Part shown: one piece after another, positions 16,894 to 22,377 of the stretch | Layout of the letters: each line of letters begins with the position of its first letter | Position numbering within the stretch: the first letter of the stretch is position 1 | Source of the DNA: an uncultured Bacteroides sp. | GTDB taxonomy: Bacteria > Bacteroidota > Bacteroidia > Bacteroidales > Bacteroidaceae | NCBI GenBank assembly: GCA_900557355.1 | Contig: USSR01000022.1 | Coordinates: forward strand, 1 to 22,377 | DNA: 22,377 nucleotides | Reading direction: 5' to 3' | The notes under the pieces: model-generated | What the model was told of the DNA's origin: nothing | Database searches by the model: none | The model's input: the letters and a program-made list of their open reading frames with translations, nothing else | Made by a program: the position numbers and the translations under genes

Positions 16894-17838
16894 TTATTTT
16901 ATATAAATGATGTCATCTGTTGTATGTTTGTTATAAATAAAAGGTACATCCTTTTGTAATATCCGAAGGGCGTAATCCAAGCCGTCAGAGATTCTGAATT
17001 TTCCTGTTAATATTATGTTGGTAATGCTAGGCTTGTCTACTATAATTTTCAGGTTATAATATTTCTCCAAGTCTTTTATTATTTCTATGAACGATTTGTT
17101 TTTGAAGCAATACAATCCTTCTTTCCAGCGATATATATTATAATCTTCAATTTTGCTTATCACTAATTTGCCATTTTTTAGGGTGCTCTTATAGTCAGGT
17201 AATAAAACTTGTGAAATATTATTGTCGGAAGGTGATTTGATTTTTATTTTTCCTTGTATTAAAGAAGCTTCGAAGTTTTGTTGTTTAGCATAAGCCTCTA
17301 CATTAAATTTTGTGCCCAATACTTCTATGTCCATTGCATGAGTATGTACTATGAACGGGCACTTTTCGTTACGGGCAACATCAAAATAGGCTTCTCCGTC
17401 TAATATTATTTCACGTTTATCTTCCATGAATGAAACAGGATATTGCATTTGTGTTCCTGCATTTAGCCAAACATTTGATCCATCGGGCAATTCAATATTT
17501 ACGCGTTGTCCGGCGGGGACTATTATTGTTTGCATAGCTATGTCAACATGCTTATGATGCTCATTCGTTATTGAAAAGATAGTAGCTGTAATACTTACCG
17601 CAATGATTATCACAGAAGCAATCTTTAAGAATTCCCTGATGAAATATCTGTTTCTTTTTGTTGTATTTATTGCTGTCCATTTAGGGTTTCCTATAAGAAT
17701 CATTGCATTGAATAACTTGCGCTCTCGGTGAAACTGTTTGCTATGTTCTTCTGAACTTTCAGCCCACTCTTTCACTGCTCTCATTTCTTCAATAGATGCT
17801 TGTCCCTCGAAAAATCGGTATAATGAATTTTTGTCCAT
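16894..17838 (-). CDS. fecR: FecR-family anti-sigma factor
   Basis: A 314-residue single-span inner-membrane protein. The cytoplasmic N-terminus (1-68, LYRFFEGQASIEEMRAVKEW) would bind the ECF sigma factor, one transmembrane segment covers about 71-91, and the periplasmic part contains the FecR domain (about 107-200, VPAGQRVNIELPDGSNVWLN and GEAYFDVARN) and a C-terminal DUF4974-like domain (about 245-312, DLEKYYNLKI) that meets the STN domain of SusC. The family turns transporter occupancy into sigma release. It sits 150 bases before susC, but it is separated from its presumed sigma gene by the 1.5-kb IPT/NHL lipoprotein gene; sigma and fecR are more usually adjacent. The symbol denotes the family. 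Confidence 0.95.
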   Translation of the reverse strand: MDKNSLYRFFEGQASIEEMRAVKEWAESSEEHSKQFHRERKLFNAMILIGNPKWTAINTTKRNRYFIREFLKIASVIIIAVSITATIFSITNEHHKHVDIAMQTIIVPAGQRVNIELPDGSNVWLNAGTQMQYPVSFMEDKREIILDGEAYFDVARNEKCPFIVHTHAMDIEVLGTKFNVEAYAKQQNFEASLIQGKIKIKSPSDNNISQVLLPDYKSTLKNGKLVISKIEDYNIYRWKEGLYCFKNKSFIEIIKDLEKYYNLKIIVDKPSITNIILTGKFRISDGLDYALRILQKDVPFIYNKHTTDDIIYIK

Positions 17839-17846
17839 AGGTGCTT

Positions 17847-17900
17847 TTTATAATGATAGCGAACAAAGAGGGTTTATCCCTAGTGGAAAACTCATTTTTT
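17847..17900 (-). repeat. Copy A of a duplicated element upstream of fecR (ACTAGGGATAAA core)
   Basis: This segment aligns without gaps to 19693-19746 at roughly 70% identity (my hand count). The best part is a 12-base identical core, ACTAGGGATAAA on the minus strand (17884-17873), followed by TGTTCG. The core begins 46 bases before the fecR ATG. From memory a similar AGGGATAAA motif often precedes fecR genes in Bacteroides, so it may be a promoter or leader element for anti-sigma genes. Confidence 0.65.
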
Positions 17901-18002
17901 GCAATTGTACAATTTTTTAAGTTTAGCCGCACACACAGGTTATAGAAGCTGTGTGTGCAGGTTATTTGAGTCGTTAATTAATTTGGGTAAATTTGATACA
18001 TG

Positions 18003-19502
18003 TTATTTGTAGCCGATGGTAACTTTGTGTATAGCTTTGTTAGGACCGTCTGCTATGTATATGGTTCCATCTGTATCTTGTACAAAGTCAACCGGACTAG
18101 TGGTGCCTGAATCTTTCCAACCATTTTCGGCTTTACAAACGAGGATGATTGTGGCGTCCTGATAACCATTCTTTCCAGGTTTTAGGATCTTGGTTTTACG
18201 GGTGCCACTATTACCGTCACTGAACCATATGTAGCCATCCTTATCTACCATTAGCCCCTCTGCTTTTTCCAATTTGGCTGTTTTAGGATCTTCTGTTATA
18301 TCCTCCGTTATAACTTTGTTACCTCCACCTGCAATCAATGTATAAGCGCCGCTAGAGTCTACTTTATAAATATAGCCGGCATTTGATCCGTCTGTTGCTG
18401 CTGCTATCAAGTTACCAGCAGCATCAAAAGCTATGGCTTGTATTTGACGGCCGGTAATTTTAACAAATTCCAACCTTGAACTGCTGTTATAATTTCCTGA
18501 TGGATATTTTTGGATCGTTCCGGAATTACGGCAAACCGCATACATATTGTTGTATTGGTCAAATTTTACATCCATAAGGTTGTCCAACCCGTTGCGAGTT
18601 AACAAATCGGAAACTTGTTTTGTATTAGGATCCCATACGCTAATTTTATCTTCTCCTTTATATGCGAGGTAAAGTTTTCCATTAGTAGGATTAGTGGTGA
18701 TTTTCAGCAGAACAGTTCCTGTGCCATTGGGGACGATTTTTTCTCGTTCCATTGTTCTTAAATCTATTGCCCAAGCCTCTGTAGCACTACTACCGTTAGT
18801 ACTGTAAGCTAATCTGCCATCTTTTAAGAATGTAACGCTTTTTAAATCCTGGGTATTAATATCACTAGGTACAGTGATGAAATTTTGTGTACATTCGTAA
18901 ATCCTCTCTCTTGTATCTTCGTATGTGAAAAGAGCCGGATTTTTGCCTGTTTTTACACCTACAGAGACGGTTACTGCATAAGTTCCTATTTCGTTTTGAG
19001 GTGCGATAATTTTCAATTCGGTCTCTGTGGCATATTTAACAGTTGCTATTGCATCTCCTATTTTTACAATGTTTTCTTCGGGGGTGGTACTGAAGTTCTC
19101 GCCGATGATAGTAATTTCCGTGTTTTCTGTTCCGGAGCTTGGGCTGATGGAGCTAACAACAGGAGTGTAGTCTACGTAAGTAAATCTTAAGTTCTCTGTC
19201 TTTTGGGCACCTACCATTACTTCTATAATACATTCTCCTGCTTCATTTGCCGGGGCAATTACCTGTAGTTGGGTAGCTGTTACCGATGTAATAGTAGCTT
19301 TGGCATTTTTTAAATATACTTTGGCTTGATCTGTAAAATTTTCACCGATAATGGTTATCTTAGTTCCTATTTCTCCTTTTGCGGGAGAACTGGTTGTTGT
19401 TTTCAGTTGGAGAGGTGTTGATTGCGAATTTTCATCATCACCGGAGCAGCTGAACATAAGTAAGGCTGTACAAACAGCCATGAATGCTGAAGTCGTTTTC
19501 AT
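18003..19502 (-). CDS. IPT/TIG-domain and NHL-type beta-propeller surface lipoprotein
   Basis: A 499-residue lipoprotein (lipobox MFSC, C19). The acidic residues right after the Cys (SGDDE) resemble the Bacteroides surface-export signal, so surface display is likely. Two IPT/TIG immunoglobulin-like domains follow (about 32-109 and 112-194), each with the GTxITIIGENF type motif, and then a six-bladed-looking NHL-type propeller (about 205-499) with repeats such as LMDVKFDQYNNMYAV, IQAIAFDAAGNLIAA, AEGLMVDKDGYIWFSDG and VDFVQDTDGTIYIADG. No catalytic motif is seen. Such proteins occur in glycan-use loci and may act as surface glycan-binding proteins; the function is inferred. The position is odd: it lies between the sigma gene and fecR rather than after susD, and copies of one element flank it. 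Confidence 0.85.
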   Translation of the reverse strand: MKTTSAFMAVCTALLMFSCSGDDENSQSTPLQLKTTTSSPAKGEIGTKITIIGENFTDQAKVYLKNAKATITSVTATQLQVIAPANEAGECIIEVMVGAQKTENLRFTYVDYTPVVSSISPSSGTENTEITIIGENFSTTPEENIVKIGDAIATVKYATETELKIIAPQNEIGTYAVTVSVGVKTGKNPALFTYEDTRERIYECTQNFITVPSDINTQDLKSVTFLKDGRLAYSTNGSSATEAWAIDLRTMEREKIVPNGTGTVLLKITTNPTNGKLYLAYKGEDKISVWDPNTKQVSDLLTRNGLDNLMDVKFDQYNNMYAVCRNSGTIQKYPSGNYNSSSRLEFVKITGRQIQAIAFDAAGNLIAAATDGSNAGYIYKVDSSGAYTLIAGGGNKVITEDITEDPKTAKLEKAEGLMVDKDGYIWFSDGNSGTRKTKILKPGKNGYQDATIILVCKAENGWKDSGTTSPVDFVQDTDGTIYIADGPNKAIHKVTIGYK

Positions 19503-19570
19503 AATAAATTTGATTAGATGAATAAAAGTGTTTATAAATACAAATTATATAGGTTGAGTAAGAACGCTCT

Positions 19571-19669
19571 TCACTTTTGCGAATATAAATAGCTGTGTTT
19601 TCCATTTTTCATGTTCGCATATATGGTGGCTCTTTCATTGCGAAAATAATAGAGTAAGGTCTTATTCAT
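19571..19669 (-). pseudogene. Probable fecR 5' remnant (32 codons)
   Basis: An ATG at 19669 opens a 32-codon frame ending at a TGA (19573-19571). Its first 16 residues begin MNKTLLYYFRNERAT and line up without gaps with the intact FecR start MDKNSLYRFFEGQAS: M, K, L, Y, F, A and I are shared and several others are similar. The duplicated element lies upstream of both starts at comparable distance (61 versus 46 bases). I infer a decayed or truncated anti-sigma gene directly after the sigma gene, or a copied fecR 5' end. A leader peptide for the IPT/NHL gene or chance resemblance remain possible because the match is short. Confidence 0.5.
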
Positions 19670-19692
19670 AAATACTTTATTTTTTTGATGTA

Positions 19693-19746
19693 TTTATAGT
19701 AATAACGAACAGAGTAAGTTTATCCCTAGTAAGAAAGTGTTTTTTT
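19693..19746 (-). repeat. Copy B of the duplicated element, upstream of the fecR-like remnant
   Basis: Partner of the element at 17847-17900. The ACTAGGGATAAA core is at 19730-19719 on the minus strand, followed by TGTTCG as in copy A. It lies about 190 bases beyond the sigma stop and about 220 bases before the IPT/NHL start, so the two copies bracket that gene as direct repeats about 1.8 kb apart. Confidence 0.65.
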
Positions 19747-19940
19747 AGATTCTTCTTTTAAGTATTTGTGTTTTTTCTTTCATTCCGGCTTGCAGCACCT
19801 TTTTCGTGCGGAGAGGAAACCATGTGGATGTTTGTCATATCATACTTACGTTTTTGTGCTTTTATTGATCAAAAGGTTCTGGTTCTAGAATATAGGATAC
19901 ATGGGAAGTGAAAAAGTATGATTGGAGTTGTAGTGGTTTT

Positions 19941-20510
19941 CTAGTTTAAGAAAAAAAGAAGTAGCGTTGTTGGCAAATAGTCTTTTAAAGCTATTCGTAG
20001 AACTTTTGTGGCTTTGTTTATATGATATTCGACACCTTTTGTTGTCATGTTCAATAGGTCTGCTATTTCTTTGTGGGATTTATTTTCGTATCGACTCATG
20101 GCAAAAATACGTCTGGTTTGCTCCGGTAAAGTTTCTAAGGTTCTATTTACGATTTCTTGAATCTCAGCTGTGAAAATTTCATTAGGTTCAAGTTCTTCTA
20201 GAGTTGCGATTCTATTAGATAACTCCCAAGAGTAGATTTGAAAGATTTTATCGGAAGCCATTTGACGAACCTGTTGATTTCGAAGATAATCTATACATTT
20301 ATGCTTCAAGACAGTCAAAACATAAGCTGGTATGTTTATGTCTGAAGGCAATCGTTCCTTGTTTTCCCAATAATACATAATTGATTCAATGACAAAGTCC
20401 TCGGCCACGGCTTCATCATGCACGTACGTAGAGGCAAAATGAATGAAGCGGCGTTGATAGTCAATGAAAAATTGGTTGAAATTGTTGGTGTAATTGTTTT
20501 TATTGAACAT
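19941..20510 (-). CDS. ECF-type RNA polymerase sigma factor
   Basis: A 189-residue sigma factor from the ATG at 20510; the frame continues upstream only to a TTG at 20534 that overlaps the candidate -7 box, so it was not used. Region 2 is at about 15-80 (FIDYQRRFIHFASTYVHDE, then AEDFVIESIMYYWENK) and region 4 at about 120-175 (LETLPEQTRRIFAMSRYENKSHKEIADLL, with its helix-turn-helix in NKSHKEIADLLNMTTKGVEYHI). Residue ranges are approximate. Regions 1 and 3 are missing, as expected for ECF sigma factors. It would direct polymerase to promoters of this locus when released by FecR. It is the first gene of the minus-strand cluster. Bacteroides ECF sigma factors are normally followed at once by fecR; here about 2.1 kb lies between. 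Confidence 0.94.
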   Translation of the reverse strand: MFNKNNYTNNFNQFFIDYQRRFIHFASTYVHDEAVAEDFVIESIMYYWENKERLPSDINIPAYVLTVLKHKCIDYLRNQQVRQMASDKIFQIYSWELSNRIATLEELEPNEIFTAEIQEIVNRTLETLPEQTRRIFAMSRYENKSHKEIADLLNMTTKGVEYHINKATKVLRIALKDYLPTTLLLFFLN

Positions 20511-20531
20511 GCGTTTTATAGTTATGCTCTG

Positions 20532-20539
20532 CAAATATA
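20532..20539 (-). promoter_or_regulatory. -7 box of the probable sigma-gene promoter
   Basis: TATATTTG on the minus strand matches TAnnTTTG exactly and is 21 bases upstream of the chosen ATG, giving a short leader. I found no clear TTTG-type -33 element at 19-21 bases upstream. Confidence 0.5.
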
Positions 20540-20922
20540 CACTAATTTCCTATAAACGATGTCTTATTGGCTTCTTATAGAATTAAAAAAGGTTAAGTAT
20601 TACCTTTTGGCGTGAAAGAAGCTATCTGTAATGTACTTGAAATAAGGTGTTGTTGTCATTTAAACTTCGAGTTTACACTAGTCTTATAGCGGTAGAATAT
20701 AGTTTTATATCTTTAATAACAATGAATAGAAATGAATTTAATGAATGAGTTTTGAGATAATAAATACTGTGCTGACTAATTTGTTGGGTCAGTTGTGTTA
20801 AGACGACCAAACTGAGTTGGAAAGTCTTTGGAAATGCTTGTGCAAATAATTATTTCAGTAAAATGTACCAAAATAGTTCCTCATTTGGATTATTTGGGTC
20901 GGTCTATTCTCTTTAAATGCAC
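20540..20922. other. Divergent intergenic region between the sigma and GH88 genes
   Basis: Together with the two -7 boxes at its edges this gap spans about 460 bases. A short inverted pair (TCAGTT and AACTGA, around 20787-20814) is the only structure noted and is weak. No tRNA, small protein gene or repeat family was recognised. Confidence 0.5.
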
Positions 20923-20930
20923 TACTTTTG
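20923..20930 (+). promoter_or_regulatory. -7 box of the probable GH88 promoter
   Basis: TACTTTTG matches the TAnnTTTG consensus and is 41 bases upstream of the GH88 ATG at 20972. TTTG occurs at 20893-20896, but the 26-base spacing is too long for a standard -33 element, so support rests on the -7 box only. Confidence 0.5.
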
Positions 20931-20971
20931 CCATCAGGAAAATTAATCACTTAATAAACAATCCATGTATT

Positions 20972-22174
20972 ATGAAAACAATTCTTAGCGCATTAGGACT
21001 TTCCCTTTTGATCTTAACGAGTTGCGGTGGACAAAAAAAGGTTGAAGTAGACTTTATTCAGGACAACATCGACAACGCAGTTGCACAAAACACGATTCAA
21101 ACGGATATTATTGAAAAATCTGGTAAGATCCTGAATCCAAGAACTATCAACAAAGACGGTAGCATTTCTTACATACCTATTGATGACTGGTGTTCCGGTT
21201 TTTTCCCCGGCAGTATATGGCTCACATATAAATTGACTGGAGATCAGAAATGGTTACCATTAGCCGAAAAATACACGGAAGCCCTCGATTCGGTAAAATA
21301 TCTGAAATGGCATCATGACGTAGGTTTTATGATTGGTTGCAGTTATCTGAACGGCTACCGTTTTGCAGACAAGAAAGAATATAAAGATGTAATTATTGAA
21401 ACAGCTAAGTCACTTTCTACCCGTTTTCGCCCGAATGCTGGCGTTATCCAGTCATGGGATGCTGATAGAGGCTGGCAGGGAACACGTGGATGGAAATGCC
21501 CGGTGATTATTGATAATATGATGAATCTCGAACTTTTGTTTGAAGCGACAGCTTTTTCAGGAGATTCTACTTTCTATAATATTGCAGTGAAACATGCCGA
21601 TACAACAATAGCTCACCACTTCCGTCCGGACAACAGCTGCTATCATGTGGTAGATTACGATCCGGAGACAGGCGAAGTGCGCAAGAGACAAACTGCGCAG
21701 GGATATGCAGACGAATCTGCCTGGGCTCGCGGACAAGCTTGGGCTCTCTATGGATATACTACCTGCTATCGCTACACGAAAGATAAGAAATACCTCGACC
21801 AGGCGCAAAAGGTGTATAACTTTATCTTTAATAATAAGAACTTGCCGGAAGATCTCGTTCCTTACTGGGATTACGATGCTCCGAATATTCCAAACGAACC
21901 GCGTGATGCTTCTGCTGCTGCTTGTACAGCTTCCGCCCTTTATGAACTGGATGGTTACCTGCCGGGTAATCATTACAAGGAAACTGCTGATAAGATTATG
22001 GAAAGTTTAGGCTCGCCTGCTTATCGTGCAAAGGTTGGAACAAATGGAAATTTTATCCTGATGCATTCAGTTGGCAGTATTCCTCACGGTCAGGAAATCG
22101 ATGTTCCTCTGAATTATGCTGACTACTACTTCCTGGAAGGACTTATGCGTAAAAGAGACTTGGAAAAGAAATAA
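20972..22174 (+). CDS. GH88-family unsaturated glucuronyl hydrolase, lipoprotein
   Basis: A 400-residue enzyme from the ATG at 20972, chosen because it starts a clean lipoprotein signal (MKTILSALGLSLLILTSC, C18) and follows the -7 box; an in-frame ATG at 20828 would put an unrelated 48-residue extension before the signal. The (alpha/alpha)6 barrel shows the GH88 marks: DDWCSGFFPGSIWL (71-84), WHHDVGFMIG with candidate catalytic D116, and VIIDNMMNLELL with D181. These two Asp correspond to the D88 and D149 pair known in the Bacillus enzyme. GH88 removes the unsaturated uronic acid left at the non-reducing end after a polysaccharide lyase acts, commonly in chondroitin or hyaluronan breakdown. 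It closely recalls the glycosaminoglycan-type GH88 of B. thetaiotaomicron, from memory. It is divergent from the sigma gene and probably belongs to another unit continuing to the right. Confidence 0.93.
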   Translation: MKTILSALGLSLLILTSCGGQKKVEVDFIQDNIDNAVAQNTIQTDIIEKSGKILNPRTINKDGSISYIPIDDWCSGFFPGSIWLTYKLTGDQKWLPLAEKYTEALDSVKYLKWHHDVGFMIGCSYLNGYRFADKKEYKDVIIETAKSLSTRFRPNAGVIQSWDADRGWQGTRGWKCPVIIDNMMNLELLFEATAFSGDSTFYNIAVKHADTTIAHHFRPDNSCYHVVDYDPETGEVRKRQTAQGYADESAWARGQAWALYGYTTCYRYTKDKKYLDQAQKVYNFIFNNKNLPEDLVPYWDYDAPNIPNEPRDASAAACTASALYELDGYLPGNHYKETADKIMESLGSPAYRAKVGTNGNFILMHSVGSIPHGQEIDVPLNYADYYFLEGLMRKRDLEKK

Positions 22175-22193
22175 GGAATGAGAAATACAAAAA

Positions 22194-22265
22194 AATAATG
22201 AACAGTAAACAGTGAACAATGAATAATCTACGGATTCTAACGTAACATGTTTACTGTTTATTATT
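22194..22265. repeat. Inverted repeat in the gap after the GH88 gene
   Basis: An 18-base arm (AATAATGAACAGTAAACA, 22194-22211) is inverted at 22248-22265 with one mismatch, and the flanks are built of similar AACAGTGAACAATGAATA-like and TTTATTGTTTATT words. It lies between GH88 and the next gene on the same strand. It may act as a weak terminator or attenuator on the message, or be a Bacteroides intergenic repeat; there is no clean U-tract. Confidence 0.55.
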
Positions 22266-22339
22266 CAATATTTATTGTTTATTATTTCCCTCTTATCATT
22301 TACTACTAACCTGTTTTTAATCATTTATCATAAACCATC

Positions 22340-22377
22340 ATGAATAAACCTATAAACCTTCTTGTAGGAGGCTTGCG
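22340..22377 (+). CDS. Start of the next gene, cut by the window edge
   Basis: An ATG at 22340 opens a frame to the window end reading MNKPINLLVGGL, which looks like the beginning of a signal peptide. It is 165 bases after the GH88 stop on the same strand, so it is probably an exported partner of the GH88 enzyme (in related loci often a sulfatase). Thirteen codons are too few to name it. Confidence 0.5.
   Translation, partial: MNKPINLLVGGL

Larger units (their letters stand above)
19503..19940 (-). other. 438-base gap between the sigma gene and the IPT/NHL gene
   Basis: No full gene is present. Reading on the minus strand it holds the duplicated element (19746-19693), a short frame resembling a FecR N-terminus (19669-19571), and AT-rich DNA up to the lipoprotein ATG with TATAATTTG at about 19548-19540, which is close to but one base longer than a TAnnTTTG box. 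No clear intrinsic terminator follows the sigma stop. The region probably carries the promoter for the IPT/NHL gene. Confidence 0.5.

Noticed and set aside
19541..19555. TATAATTTG as a -7 box for the IPT/NHL gene
   Set aside because: Spacing inside the box is one base too long for TAnnTTTG and no -33 element fits, so it was not listed as a promoter.
20640..20830. Possible small RNA or tRNA in the sigma-GH88 gap
   Set aside because: Short pairings exist but no cloverleaf, conserved T-loop or clear terminator could be built.
20828..20971. N-terminal extension of the GH88 frame from an ATG at 20828
   Set aside because: The extension precedes a complete lipoprotein signal, spans the candidate promoter, and has no domain-like features; the ATG at 20972 is far more likely.
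21557..21973. 138-codon minus-strand frame inside GH88
   Set aside because: It is antisense to a conserved enzyme and its residue make-up looks like reverse-complement reading of the GH88 gene.
1..22377. CRISPR array, intact transposase, integrase or prophage genes
   Set aside because: No regularly spaced repeats and no frames with transposase, integrase or phage motifs were found on either strand.

Overview
The window looks like a Bacteroides (order Bacteroidales) chromosome segment carrying polysaccharide-utilisation genes. The grounds are a SusC/SusD pair, an ECF sigma factor with a FecR-type anti-sigma factor, many signal-peptide or lipobox glycan-active enzymes, AT-rich intergenic DNA with few strong Shine-Dalgarno sequences, and two TAnnTTTG-type -7 boxes. 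No rRNA, tRNA, CRISPR array or intact insertion sequence was seen.

Layout. (1) Positions 1-3919, plus strand: the 3' end of an operon with a 5'-truncated GH43 lipoprotein, a secreted calcineurin-like phosphoesterase and a secreted GH2 enzyme. (2) Positions 3920-4103: a short convergent gap filled largely by a near-perfect long inverted repeat that resembles paired IS3-type ends. (3) Positions 4104-20510, minus strand, read right to left: ECF sigma factor; a 438-bp gap holding what looks like a fecR 5' remnant; an IPT/TIG plus NHL-type propeller lipoprotein; fecR; susC with an N-terminal STN signalling domain; susD; a hairpin terminator; an endonuclease/exonuclease/phosphatase-fold (EEP) lipoprotein; a GH127; an SGNH-hydrolase lipoprotein; and a GH106. 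(4) Positions 20972-22377, plus strand, divergent from the sigma gene: a GH88 unsaturated glucuronyl hydrolase lipoprotein and the first 38 bases of the next gene.

Inferred working model. SusC/SusD, perhaps with the IPT/NHL lipoprotein as an extra surface protein, capture and import an oligosaccharide. Occupied SusC signals through its STN domain to FecR, which releases the sigma factor to raise expression of the locus. Inside the envelope, GH106 (alpha-L-rhamnosidase family), GH127 (beta-L-arabinofuranosidase family) and the SGNH esterase would remove rhamnose, arabinofuranose and ester groups. GH43 and GH2 from the converging operon could contribute. This set fits a plant-type rhamnose- and arabinose-bearing glycan such as a pectin side chain or arabinogalactan, but no backbone-cleaving enzyme is in view. 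The GH88 gene probably belongs to a separate uronic-acid glycan (glycosaminoglycan-like) unit.

The most unusual parts are the lipoprotein gene lying between sigma and anti-sigma genes and flanked by two copies of a roughly 54-bp element, one followed by a 32-codon reading frame resembling the FecR N-terminus, and two phosphoesterases of unrelated folds among the glycan enzymes.
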